The notes beneath the pieces are model-generated. The model did no database searches. It was not told the DNA's origin and saw only the letters and a program-made list of their open reading frames with translations. The position numbers and the translations under genes were made by a program. Of a stretch of 27,615 nt of DNA, positions 15,379 to 23,526 are shown piece after piece. The stretch is taken from contig JANQKX010000451.1 in assembly GCA_028280915.1 (NCBI GenBank), positions 1 through 27,615 of the forward strand, read 5' to 3'. Source of the stretch: Kiloniellaceae bacterium (GTDB taxonomy: Bacteria; Pseudomonadota; Alphaproteobacteria; Kiloniellales; Kiloniellaceae). Numbering within the stretch: position 1 is the first letter of the stretch; the number at the start of each line of letters is the position of its first letter.

Positions 15379-16293
15379 TTAGCCCGCCAATCCCGGCAGG
15401 AGCTTAAGGCAAGGAGGGCCGACCGGGTTCATCTGCCCTCTCGGCGTGAGAGACGCCGTGAGCAGACGTTCGGTCGTTTGATAGCCGCCCCGGGCGAAAA
15501 CCAAACGGCCGGCGCCGAGATAGCCGTCGATCAGATGTCGGGCCCCCAGGGCCAGCCCGGTGCCCCGGCAGGCATCTTCCAGGAGGTAAATGTAGTTTTC
15601 GTACTCCGTCGCCGCGATGGCGCACCCCTGTTCCCCTTGTAGCCGAAACCAGTCCTCCCATGTGCTCCAGCCCAGATTGGCCAGGTCGATCCCAAGGAAG
15701 GGCAGCCCCTGCCACTTGTGCAGAGGTCCGGCCAGAACTTGCGCGTATCTCTCGGCAAGGTCCGGCGAACAGACCGGCGCGATCGCTTCTTGAAGGACGA
15801 CCACGCTGCCCTCGGGCAGGTCGCCGTCAGTCCCGTAGCCGAACATGATGTCCACTTGAGAGCTGGCCGACAGATCATGGGAATCGTGTTCGAAGGCCAT
15901 GACACGGAGGTGGGTGGTCTGGCCCAAGCTCTCCTTAAGGACGTTGAACCGGGGCATCAGGAAGAGGTGGGATACGGCATGGGTGCAGCCAATAACGACC
16001 GAGGCATCACCGCTCCACCTGGCGACCACATGCATCGCGGATTCGATTTCGCGCAGGGCACTCCCCAGTTGGGCGGCCAGGTAGCGGCCGGCGTCGGTCA
16101 AGATGACCGCCTGCCTTTCCCGCTTGAAGAGCTGCACCCCCAGCTCCGCCTCAAGGGCGAGAATGTAGCGGCTGACCGACGACTGGGAGATATTCAATTC
16201 CTGCGCCGCACGGGTGAAACTGCCCTGCCGCGCGGCCGCCTCAAAAGCGCGGATTTTAGGGATTGAGGGAAGATGCGGCTTTCGCTGAAGCAT
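15379..16293 (-). CDS. LysR-family transcriptional regulator (GcvA-like)
   Basis: 304 residues. The N-terminal helix-turn-helix is clear (IRAFEAAARQGSFTRAAQELNISQSSVSRYILALEAELGVQLFKR, about residues 14-56), with the start style LPSIPKIRAFE common in GcvA-like members; a periplasmic-binding-type effector domain follows (about 90-300). ATG 16293 has only a weak ribosome-binding site. It reads in the same direction as the oxidase gene 210 bases downstream and diverges from the fatty-acid-hydroxylase gene, whose promoter it may control from the shared 110-base region. Target and effector are not visible. Confidence 0.9.
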   Translation of the reverse strand: MLQRKPHLPSIPKIRAFEAAARQGSFTRAAQELNISQSSVSRYILALEAELGVQLFKRERQAVILTDAGRYLAAQLGSALREIESAMHVVARWSGDASVVIGCTHAVSHLFLMPRFNVLKESLGQTTHLRVMAFEHDSHDLSASSQVDIMFGYGTDGDLPEGSVVVLQEAIAPVCSPDLAERYAQVLAGPLHKWQGLPFLGIDLANLGWSTWEDWFRLQGEQGCAIAATEYENYIYLLEDACRGTGLALGARHLIDGYLGAGRLVFARGGYQTTERLLTASLTPRGQMNPVGPPCLKLLPGLAG

Positions 16294-16403
16294 AACAATT
16301 CTGCTATGATCTCTTGTGGAATCGACACTACACGAAAAGCGGATCCTGAGCTAGAGTTAGGTGAGAGTTGGCGGCGACCTGCCTTAAGAGGGGAGCTCAC
16401 ACG

Positions 16404-17456
16404 ATGCCGGCGGATGGCACTTTGACAACGGACGGTTCCACTTCGCCCGAGAGGATCGCTACATCACGGGGCGGCTGGAACTGGACCCCGGCCCTGCCCG
16501 TCATGGTCACGCCCTTCTTTGAATGGCCGTTTCGATGGGCCGATTCTCTTCGCTGGCTGTCGTCCGGCTGGCTGACCTTGACCGACAACGCCCTGTCGCT
16601 CCTGGCCGCCTTCGCCATTTGGCTCTGGGTCCTGCCGCCGCTGACCGCCATCGCGGACTTCAGCGTCGCTTGGATCACTGTCGCTTTTGTGTGCAATGCC
16701 GCCGCCACCTGCGTCCTGGCCGGGGGCCTGCACCTTTGGCTTTACCGCTGGCACCGCCAAGGCCGGGAGACCCGCTACCGATCCCGGGAGCGGTCACGCG
16801 CGGGCCCGCCCTTCACCTTCGGCGTCCAGGTTTGGGACAACATGTTTTGGACCCTGGCTTTTGGCGTGCCCATCTGGACCGCTTACGAAGTCGTGCTGCT
16901 TTGCGCCTATGCCAACGACCTGTTGCCGACCGTCACGCTGGCGGAGAACCCGGTTTGGGTGGTCGCCCTCTTCCTCTTGTTGCCGGTCTATCACGCCGTC
17001 CATTTCTACGGGGTGCATCGGCTGCTGCACGTACCGTTTCTCTATCGCCATGTTCACAGCGTGCACCATCGCAACGTTGACGTTGGCCCCTGGTCGGGTC
17101 TGTCGATGCATCCCGTGGAACATATCCTCTACTTCAGCGCCATGCTGATTTTCCTCGTCGTGCCCTCTCACCCGGTGCATATGCTTTATCTGGGCTGTTG
17201 GCTCGCCTTTGGCGCCATCACGTCCCATTCGGGCTACCATTACCTGATTTTGCGCAAACGGAGCCGGGTCCGCATCGGCTCCTTCTTCCACCAGCTCCAT
17301 CATCAGTTTTTCAATTGTAACTACGGCACCATCGAGATGCCCTTGGACCGTTGGGTCGGCTCCCATCATGACGGCACACCCGAGGGAACCAAACGCATTC
17401 GGGCACGAACCGCCCGTCTCAATGCCGCGTCGCGGGCATCACAGCAAAAGAGGTAA
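16404..17456 (+). CDS. Fatty acid hydroxylase / sterol desaturase superfamily membrane protein
   Basis: 350-residue integral membrane di-iron enzyme. Hydrophobic spans are visible near residues 61-110, 145-195, 240-275. The histidine clusters of the superfamily are present: H205RLLH209, H218SVHH222, H275 with H279 (SHSGYH) and H296QLHH300. These bind two irons and support oxygen-dependent hydroxylation or desaturation of a lipid. ATG at 16404 follows GAGGGGAG; a longer frame from 16368 lacks support. Bacterial members act on fatty acids, hopanoids, carotenoids or ornithine lipids; which applies here cannot be told. The gene diverges from the LysR regulator and converges with ureG. Confidence 0.88.
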   Translation: MPADGTLTTDGSTSPERIATSRGGWNWTPALPVMVTPFFEWPFRWADSLRWLSSGWLTLTDNALSLLAAFAIWLWVLPPLTAIADFSVAWITVAFVCNAAATCVLAGGLHLWLYRWHRQGRETRYRSRERSRAGPPFTFGVQVWDNMFWTLAFGVPIWTAYEVVLLCAYANDLLPTVTLAENPVWVVALFLLLPVYHAVHFYGVHRLLHVPFLYRHVHSVHHRNVDVGPWSGLSMHPVEHILYFSAMLIFLVVPSHPVHMLYLGCWLAFGAITSHSGYHYLILRKRSRVRIGSFFHQLHHQFFNCNYGTIEMPLDRWVGSHHDGTPEGTKRIRARTARLNAASRASQQKR

Positions 17457-17578
17457 GAAGCAGTGTCCCCAGCCGAGGGCTGCGACAAAGCTTTCCCTTT
17501 CCGGCAAAGCGGTTCGTTGCAATTTCACCTGCGCCGATCTGCGCGCGCTCAAGGGCGCGGAGCGGAAACCCACCATGG

Positions 17579-18211
17579 TCAATCCGTTTTCTTGGCAGCC
17601 AGGCCGCCGAACTTGACGATGAAGTCGGCGATCTCTTGAACCCCCACGCCCACCTTCATGTTCGCGAAAACAAAGGGCCGCTTGCCGCGCATTCGCTTGG
17701 TATCGGACTCCATGACAGCCAGGTCGGCGCCGACCAGGTCGGCCAGGTCGGTTTTGTTGATCACCAAAAGATCCGAGCGTGTAATGCCCGGCCCGCCTTT
17801 GCGGGGAATCTTCTCGCCAGCCGAAACGTCGATGACATAGATCGTAATGTCCGCCAGTTCCGGTGAAAAGGTGGCCGCCAGATTATCGCCGCCGGATTCG
17901 ATTAAGATCAGGTCAAGCGCCGGGAATTGCTCGTTCATCGATGCCACGGCGGCCAAGTTAATCGAGGCGTCCTCGCGAATGGCCGTATGGGGGCAGCCGC
18001 CCGTCTCCACGCCCAGGATGCGCGCTTCCGGCAAAGCGCCGGCACGGGTCAGAATCAGCGCGTCCTCTTTGGTGTAGATATCATTTGTGATGGCACAGAT
18101 GTCCAGGCGATCGCGGAAGCGTTTGCAAAGTTGTTCCATCAGCGCCGTCTTGCCGGAGCCGACCGGGCCACCGATGCCGACCCGCAAGGGGCCATGAAAA
18201 GATCTGTTCAT
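17579..18211 (-). CDS. ureG: Urease accessory GTPase UreG
   Basis: 210 residues. UreG uses GTP to deliver nickel to apo-urease in complex with UreD, UreF and (for Ni supply) UreE. P-loop GPVGSGKT at residues 15-22, the nickel-binding Cys73-Pro-His75 motif (GGCPHTAIRED), the switch ESGGDNLAATFSPEL and the G4 motif NKTDLAD are all present. There is no N-terminal His-rich tail, so no nickel storage. Start ATG 18211 overlaps the ureF stop by four bases. It is the last gene of the ure operon; no clear terminator follows. Confidence 0.97.
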   Translation of the reverse strand: MNRSFHGPLRVGIGGPVGSGKTALMEQLCKRFRDRLDICAITNDIYTKEDALILTRAGALPEARILGVETGGCPHTAIREDASINLAAVASMNEQFPALDLILIESGGDNLAATFSPELADITIYVIDVSAGEKIPRKGGPGITRSDLLVINKTDLADLVGADLAVMESDTKRMRGKRPFVFANMKVGVGVQEIADFIVKFGGLAAKKTD

Positions 18212-18882
18212 GTGCGAAAGAGCCTTGTGTATTGAGTTTCGTGTTGCATGGCCGCGATGTCGGACCGCAGCGCCACGCCTCCCAGGTCGTCGATGGTCGC
18301 CGCCAGTGCCTTTCTTCGCACGTCATCCAAAGACCCTTCAAGGGCGGCAAGGAGCCGCTGTCCCGCGGTTTGACCCAAGGGGATGAGACGGATGCCTGCC
18401 GATATCAGGTTGGCCACGAATCCATGCAGGTAAGCCTGCAGTGCCACCTCCTTGGCGACCCCATGCCCGGCCGCTGCCGCCGCGACAGCCAGCGGATAGG
18501 CCACGGCCGTGCCGAGAGTGTCCCGCAGCGCCCCGTCACCGGGCCAGGTCCAAGCGTCCCCCGTGATCTTCAGAAACGCCGTTCCCTGAGCGGTTGTTTC
18601 CAAATAGCGCTCCTCGCTGGATGCCAAAGCGAGCGCCAAGTCGTTCAGGCCGGCCAGGGCCGGCAGATCATCGGCCCGATCGTAGGTCTGGCAAAACAAG
18701 ATGCAGTCGCTCCAAACGTCGCCGTGGCATACGAGGTCTTCGATCCAGCGCTGCAGCGAGGGTTCATCATTCACCCAGCCGACCTCGACCGCCCATTCTA
18801 TGGCGTGGGAATAGGCAAAGGCACCGACCGGATAGCTGGGCGAAAGCCAAGTCATTAAACGGTAAAGCGCCCGGTTATCCAT
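18208..18882 (-). CDS. ureF: Urease accessory protein UreF
   Basis: 224 residues, normal length. All-alpha protein that acts in the UreD-UreF-UreG maturation complex and gates GTP hydrolysis. Typical segments: LMTWLSPSYPVGAFAYSHAIEWAVE at the N-terminus, SSEERYLETTAQG, and the C-terminal ISAGIRLIPLGQTAGQRLL. The chosen start at 18882 has GGAGG nine bases upstream and overlaps the ureE stop by eight bases; the frame remains open to 18972, but that part lies inside ureE. Its stop overlaps the ureG start. Confidence 0.95.
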   Translation of the reverse strand: MDNRALYRLMTWLSPSYPVGAFAYSHAIEWAVEVGWVNDEPSLQRWIEDLVCHGDVWSDCILFCQTYDRADDLPALAGLNDLALALASSEERYLETTAQGTAFLKITGDAWTWPGDGALRDTLGTAVAYPLAVAAAAAGHGVAKEVALQAYLHGFVANLISAGIRLIPLGQTAGQRLLAALEGSLDDVRRKALAATIDDLGGVALRSDIAAMQHETQYTRLFRT

Positions 18883-19339
18883 TGCCGCCGGCCTCCACGA
18901 TGTGGCGGTCATGTTCATAGGCGCCACCTTCCGGATCGAAGGGAGCAACGATTTTCCGCACCTCCGCACCAAGCTGTTCGGCCATCCCGGCGATCACATG
19001 GTCCTCCGCGATCCTCAGGGATCCGTCTGCGATCTGCGTCGGCAGATGCCGGTTACCGAGGTGCCAGGCAACCCGCGCCAAGTGGTCGGGATCACGGCAG
19101 GTGATCTGCAAGAGCGGCTCCGCCGCCGCGGTCACGCCGATGATACGGCCGTCCTCAAGCGCCAAGCCATCGCCGTCGCGCAGGACCGTGGTCCGCTTCA
19201 GATCGAGCAGGAAGGCCAAGCCGCCGCGGCCCGTCATGGCGAGACGACGGCGGTGGCGCTGATCGTAGGGCAGCTCCACCGTGTCGCAGGCGTCGCCGTC
19301 CCATAGGCCTTTGCGTTTGATATCAATGGCTCTCAACAT
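18875..19339 (-). CDS. ureE: Urease accessory nickel metallochaperone UreE
   Basis: 154 residues. The N-terminal peptide-binding domain (about 1-75, including DQRHRRRLAMTGRGGLAFLLDL) is followed by the metal-binding domain with HLGNRHLPTQI and EDHVIAGMAEQLGA, which carries the conserved nickel His. The C-terminal tail is short (YEHDRHIVEAGGNG) and not His-rich, so it is a donor rather than a nickel store. ATG 19339 is nine bases after the ureC stop. Confidence 0.94.
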   Translation of the reverse strand: MLRAIDIKRKGLWDGDACDTVELPYDQRHRRRLAMTGRGGLAFLLDLKRTTVLRDGDGLALEDGRIIGVTAAAEPLLQITCRDPDHLARVAWHLGNRHLPTQIADGSLRIAEDHVIAGMAEQLGAEVRKIVAPFDPEGGAYEHDRHIVEAGGNG

Positions 19340-19348
19340 TCAACCGGC

Positions 19349-21061
19349 CTAGAACAGAAAATAACGCTGCGCCATGGCGAGTTCCTCAGCCGGCTCGCAG
19401 GTCAAAAGCACCCCGTCCGCGCGCACCTCATAGGTCTCCGGATTAACCTCGATCATCGGCGTTGTATCGTTGAGGATCATGGAACTCTTGGATATCCCGG
19501 CTCTGGTGTTGGTCACCGCGGCAAGCTCCTTTGCAATACCGAGCTGATCAGCCAGTTGGCTCTGCGCCGCGGCCTGGGATACGAAGGTGATGCCGGATGC
19601 GGTCCGGGAACGGGCGAAGGCACCGAACATTGGCCGGTAGTGCACCGGCTGCGGGGTCGGGATCGAGGCATTGGGGTCTCCCATGGCGGCAGCGGTGATC
19701 GTGCCGCCTAGGATTACCATATCCGGCTTGACGCCAAAAAAGGCGGGCGACCACAAGACCAGATCAGCGCGCTTGCCCTGCTCGACCGAACCGACCTCTG
19801 CGGCAAGACCGTGGGCAATGGCGGGATTGATCGTGTACTTGGCAATGTAGCGGCGAACGCGGAAATTATCATTGTCACCGGTCTCCTCCGGAAGCGACCC
19901 TCGTTGCCGTTTCATTTTGTCCGCGGTCTGCCAGGTGCGAATCAGAACCTCGCCGACCCGGCCCATGGCCTGGCTGTCGGAGGCAATGATCGAAAAGGCC
20001 CCCATGTCGTGCAGCAGATCCTCCGCCGCAATGGTTTCGCGGCGGATACGGCTTTCGGCGAAGGCGATGTCCTCGGGAATGTTGTCGTCCAAGTGATGGC
20101 AGACCATCAGCATATCGAGATGCTCGTCGATGGTGTTGACCGTGTAGGGGCGCGTGGGATTGGTCGAGGACGGCAGCACATTGGCCTCACCGCAGATCTT
20201 GATGATATCCGGTGCGTGGCCGCCGCCGGCGCCCTCGGTGTGGAAAGCATGAATGGTCCGTCCCTTGATGGCGGCGATGGTGTTTTCCACAAAGCCTGAT
20301 TCGTTCAAGGTATCGGTGTGAATCATCACTTGCACATCCATCTGATCGGCCACGTCCAAGCAGCAATCGATCGCGCCGGGGGTGGTTCCCCAATCCTCGT
20401 GCAGTTTGAGGGCACAAGCCCCGTTGGCCACCTGTTCAATCAACCCGTTAGGGGACGAAGCGTTACCCTTGCCGGCAAAGCCAAGGTTCATCGGAAAGCC
20501 GTCGGCGGCCTGGATCATGCGCGCGATATGCCAGGGGCCGGGGGTGCAGGTCGTGGCGTTTGTCCCCGTCGCGGGGCCGGTGCCGCCGCCCAACATGGTG
20601 GTGACACCGGAGATCAGGGCTTCTTCAATCTGTTGCGGGCAGATGAAATGGATATGCGCGTCAATCCCGCCGGCCGTCAGGATTTTGCCCTCGCCGGCGA
20701 TCGCCTCGGTTCCCGGGCCGATGACGATGTCGACACCGGCCTGGGTTTCCGGGTTGCCCGCCTTGCCGATCCCGGCGATACGGCCGTCCCGAAGGCCCAC
20801 ATCGGCTTTGACAATACCCCAGTGGTCGATAATCAACGCATTGGTGATCACCGTGTCGACCGCCCCTTCGGCCCTGGACCTTTGCGATTGTCCCATGCCG
20901 TCACGAATGACCTTGCCGCCGCCGAACTTTACCTCTTCGCCATAGATCGTGTGATCCCGCTCTACCTGGACGAAGAGTTCGGTGTCCGCCAAGCGGACCT
21001 TGTCACCGACCGTGGGGCCAAACATGCCCGCATAGGCGGCCCGCGAAATCTTTGTCGGCAT
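19349..21061 (-). CDS. ureC: Urease alpha subunit UreC
   Basis: 570-residue catalytic subunit that hydrolyses urea to ammonia and carbamate in the cytoplasm. All active-site residues are seen, numbered two above the Klebsiella enzyme: His136 and His138 (DAHIHFI), carbamylated Lys219 (ALKLHEDWG), His221, His248 (MIHTDTLNE), His274 (HAFHTEGAGGGHAPD), Asp362 (IASDSQAMGR), and the flap Cys321-His322 (MVCHHLD). GGGGAG lies seven bases before the ATG at 21061, which is 12 bases after ureB. The length and motifs indicate a functional enzyme. Confidence 0.98.
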   Translation of the reverse strand: MPTKISRAAYAGMFGPTVGDKVRLADTELFVQVERDHTIYGEEVKFGGGKVIRDGMGQSQRSRAEGAVDTVITNALIIDHWGIVKADVGLRDGRIAGIGKAGNPETQAGVDIVIGPGTEAIAGEGKILTAGGIDAHIHFICPQQIEEALISGVTTMLGGGTGPATGTNATTCTPGPWHIARMIQAADGFPMNLGFAGKGNASSPNGLIEQVANGACALKLHEDWGTTPGAIDCCLDVADQMDVQVMIHTDTLNESGFVENTIAAIKGRTIHAFHTEGAGGGHAPDIIKICGEANVLPSSTNPTRPYTVNTIDEHLDMLMVCHHLDDNIPEDIAFAESRIRRETIAAEDLLHDMGAFSIIASDSQAMGRVGEVLIRTWQTADKMKRQRGSLPEETGDNDNFRVRRYIAKYTINPAIAHGLAAEVGSVEQGKRADLVLWSPAFFGVKPDMVILGGTITAAAMGDPNASIPTPQPVHYRPMFGAFARSRTASGITFVSQAAAQSQLADQLGIAKELAAVTNTRAGISKSSMILNDTTPMIEVNPETYEVRADGVLLTCEPAEELAMAQRYFLF

Positions 21062-21073
21062 GTCTTCGCTCCC

Positions 21074-21382
21074 CTAATCCAATGCGCCCATGATCTTTTG
21101 GTTGAATCCATAGACCATTCGGCGGCCGCGCAACGGCACCAAACATACCTCCCGCCTTTGGCCCGGCTCGAAGCGCAGGGCGGTACCGGCCGGAATGTCC
21201 AGGCGCCGGCCCCTGGCGGCTTGCCGGTCGAAAAGAAGTGCCTCGTTGGTTTCATGGAAGTGATAGTGGCTACCGACCTGTATCGGACGGTCGCCGCTAT
21301 TGGCCACTTCGAGAACCAGCACGTTTTGATCAGCGTTCAGCTCGATCTCGCCTTCGGCGGTGAGAATTTCTCCTGGGATCAT
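21074..21382 (-). CDS. ureB: Urease beta subunit UreB
   Basis: 102 residues, standard size. MIPGEI start, NSGDRPIQVGSHYHFHETNEAL and the RLDIPAGTALRFEPG core are diagnostic. ATG 21382 has AAGGAGG five bases upstream; the longer frame from 21433 would run into ureA. It is structural and joins UreA and UreC in the urease trimer of trimers; as a separate gene it fits the three-subunit bacterial form. Confidence 0.97.
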   Translation of the reverse strand: MIPGEILTAEGEIELNADQNVLVLEVANSGDRPIQVGSHYHFHETNEALLFDRQAARGRRLDIPAGTALRFEPGQRREVCLVPLRGRRMVYGFNQKIMGALD

Positions 21383-21392
21383 TGCGGCCTCC

Positions 21393-21695
21393 TTAGCGGA
21401 TCGGATGGTGCACGGTGACGAGCTTGGTGCCATCGGGAAAAGTCGCCTCGACCTGGACGTCGTGAATCATCTCCGCAACGCCCGTCATCACTTGATCGCG
21501 GCCGACCACCTTCGCACCGGCCTCCATCAAATCGGCAACCGAGCGCCCGTCCCGCGCGCCTTCGACGATAAAATCGGAAATCAAGGCGATGGCCTCCGGG
21601 TGATTGAGCTTGACACCCCGTTCCAGCCGCCGCCGTGCGACCATCGCGGCCATGGAAACCAATAGCTTATCTTTCTCGCGAGGGGTTAAGTTCAT
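21393..21695 (-). CDS. ureA: Urease gamma subunit UreA
   Basis: 100 residues, standard size. MNLTPREKDKLLVSMAAMVA, LNHPEAIALISDFIVEGARDGRSVADLM and the C-terminal FPDGTKLVTVHHPI are diagnostic. ATG 21695 follows an AGGAGG site. It lies 11 bases after ureD and 10 before ureB, so the subunits are co-translated. Confidence 0.97.
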   Translation of the reverse strand: MNLTPREKDKLLVSMAAMVARRRLERGVKLNHPEAIALISDFIVEGARDGRSVADLMEAGAKVVGRDQVMTGVAEMIHDVQVEATFPDGTKLVTVHHPIR

Positions 21696-21706
21696 CGCGA
21701 TACCTC

Positions 21707-22570
21707 CTAAAGCGACCAGACACGGGGCAAGGGTTTGCCGCGGTTCAGATGGGTAAGCAGTGGGACAAGAAGCCGCCGCAGCTCAAGGCCGTCTGCGGCG
21801 GCGGCGCGCACCAGCAGTTTGCCGTTCCAGGCACTGATGCCGAGCAGACCCTTTGGGTCAGGCAGAGTATCTACCGTCCTGCGGAGCGCCTCCGCAGCCT
21901 GCGGCACATCGGGACCCACGTAAAGAATGGTGCTCATCGCCGTGGCGTCGGCGAGCAGGGCGGCCCGCTCCAGGTCGCCGATGCTCTCCTCGGTGATGCG
22001 CAGGGCCTCGGCATGGATCAGCCGGCCATTGCGACGAATCGTCCAGCGATCGCTCATCGTCCCGCACAGCAGGCGTTCGCCCATGGCGTTGCGGCCCAAT
22101 AGAATTGACTCCAGCGCAAGCAGCCGGCTGTCCGCCGCCAAGTCGACGTCGAAAGTACGCCGAAGGCGGGCCGCGTTGAACAGGATGGTTTCCTGTGGCA
22201 ACCAAGCGGCATAGGCGCCCGCGCCAATGGTCAGGCGAGAGACAATTTCGGCATTGTGACAGCGCGAGGCATAGATTTTCTCGCAGGCTTGTGTGGTTAG
22301 GCTTGCCGATGCGCCTTCGCCCACGGCAACCTCGATGTGAAGCCGGTCGCCGTCCGTGAGGCCCCCCGCCGTGTTTAAAATCACCGCTTCCACCGTGTCG
22401 GGGTCTGCGGTTCTGGGGAATCGGACCTTCAGTGCGCCGCTCTGATGCAAATCGGCCAGTCGTGTGCGGCCACCGTCGGCTAGAAACCGACAACCCGCGA
22501 CGCCCCAAGTGCGCTGCAGCCTCGGTGGGTCGGACCGAACCCCATCCCATTGAACAGCCGTATCCAACAT
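21707..22570 (-). CDS. ureD: Urease accessory protein UreD (UreH)
   Basis: 287 residues. UreD is the scaffold that binds apo-urease and passes nickel from UreG through UreF. Typical segments are VILNTAGGLTDGDRLHIEVAVGEGA, TTQACEKIYAS and WLPQETILFNAARLRRTFDVDL. It is the first gene of the operon. ATG 22570 has only a poor ribosome-binding site (GGCAAC nearby), but the N-terminus matches the family. The transcription start is not evident; a hairpin lies in the leader. Confidence 0.95.
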   Translation of the reverse strand: MLDTAVQWDGVRSDPPRLQRTWGVAGCRFLADGGRTRLADLHQSGALKVRFPRTADPDTVEAVILNTAGGLTDGDRLHIEVAVGEGASASLTTQACEKIYASRCHNAEIVSRLTIGAGAYAAWLPQETILFNAARLRRTFDVDLAADSRLLALESILLGRNAMGERLLCGTMSDRWTIRRNGRLIHAEALRITEESIGDLERAALLADATAMSTILYVGPDVPQAAEALRRTVDTLPDPKGLLGISAWNGKLLVRAAAADGLELRRLLVPLLTHLNRGKPLPRVWSL

Positions 22571-23109
22571 TAGGTTGCCATTTGCCTTTTTTGCCTGACA
22601 GAGAGGCGCCGAACGCGCCTCCCATCACGGGGAACCTAGCCGGGTCGCGAAAAAAAATCCATCGTAAGACCGGAATCCCCAACTTCCATTAATGGCTAAC
22701 TCTCCCCGTCTCGCGGCACCTTCGGAAGCAACTTGAGTTGGCTGTTAGGCGGACATGCCGCCGGGCATCGGCAACGCGATGTGTTTCATGATGCCAAGCC
22801 CAACTGTCGGAAAGTTGATATTGCGAATAAGACCGAGTGTCCACCTAAAGTCGCTGAGCTACGCTAGATTGCTCAAGCGAGAAAATTCGGGATTGCGAAT
22901 GAGTTGACATATCGGAGATTGACGGACCGGAAATACTCCCAGAGGTCCAGGGCGAGTGTGTATCAGTGACGAGTGGAGGAGTTTATGGTTCTCCCTCACA
23001 GTATGACAACGGTCTTCTCCCTTGTCTTTCCCGGAGCCTCGAAAAGAAAGTTGGACTCTACGACAAACCTCCAATCATCTCATTGGAGTGGCAGCAAGCC
23101 TAACTGGAA
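22571..23109. other. Long gene-poor spacer upstream of ureD, with hairpins
   Basis: No convincing gene. GC content is visibly lower than in neighbouring genes. Inverted repeats: GAGGCGC/GCGCCTC (22603-22609 with 22615-22621) in the ureD leader, the perfect palindrome CCATTAATGG (22686-22695), and CTCCAAT/ATTGGAG (23069-23075 with 23082-23088). The ureD promoter must lie in the proximal part, but I cannot define its boxes. The distal part looks like decayed sequence next to the transposase remnant. Confidence 0.5.
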
Positions 23110-23376
23110 TCAGTGGGGCACGGTAGCGCCGCGCCAACAGAGGCCGTACGTCGCGCAAAGCAAAACAGAATCCTTTCGCCGGACGTGGTCCATGTCCTGC
23201 TCCTCGAGCCAATCGGCCAGGTCTTTGGCGAGGTAGCTCGTTCCATTGTCCGATAGCAGCCTCGGTTTATGAATAATGGTGGCCTGATCATGTCCGGTAT
23301 CAGAGCCTATGAGAAAGTGGTGCCGGCAACACCTTTGACGTAACCCAACAAGGGCCCGGTGACGACACCTCCACAA
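23110..23376 (-). pseudogene. IS3-type transposase (OrfB integrase core) remnant
   Basis: An 88-codon open frame contains, at 23179-23295, a segment that reads GHDQATIIHKPRLLSDNGTSYLA followed by KDLADWLEEQDMDHVR. This is the integrase-core region of IS3-family OrfB proteins, with the SDNG motif carrying a catalytic Asp and the usual run up to HVR. The expected continuation (GAPYHPQTQGK) is absent: the frame turns to unrelated residues at about 23178. The upstream half is also unrecognisable. It is therefore an internal fragment of a decayed insertion sequence; no paired ends were found. Its flanks have lower GC than the genome genes. Confidence 0.75.
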
Positions 23377-23526
23377 TGAACTTTGTCGGCTCTTGCGGCA
23401 ACACCGTCATCTCCCTTCAACAGTAAGGCGGCCATTTTGGACTCGTATTGGTTTGATGATATGTTATAACGTTGCCCTTGAATCTTACCCACTCTGGCAA
23501 GCAAATCAAACCCCTGGAGATCGAGA
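23377..23526. promoter_or_regulatory. Upstream region of the ABC operon, weak promoter candidate
   Basis: TATAAC (23465-23470), inside the small palindrome GTTATAAC, could be a -10 box of the ABC transporter operon, about 57 bases before its start; no good -35 box is seen. A 42-codon minus-strand frame here has no recognisable features. Confidence 0.25.

Noticed and set aside
17539..17559. Hairpin CGCGC/GCGCG after ureG as a terminator
   Set aside because: Only 5 bp, no T run in either direction.
20318..21418. A 366-codon + strand open frame across ureC and ureB
   Set aside because: It is antisense to ureC and ureB, whose motifs are complete; long antisense frames are expected in GC-rich coding DNA and this one has no recognisable domain.
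23463..23470. Palindrome GTTATAAC as a possible nickel-regulator (NikR) site
   Set aside because: Known NikR sites are longer, spaced GTATGA-type repeats; an 8-base palindrome is too short to support this.
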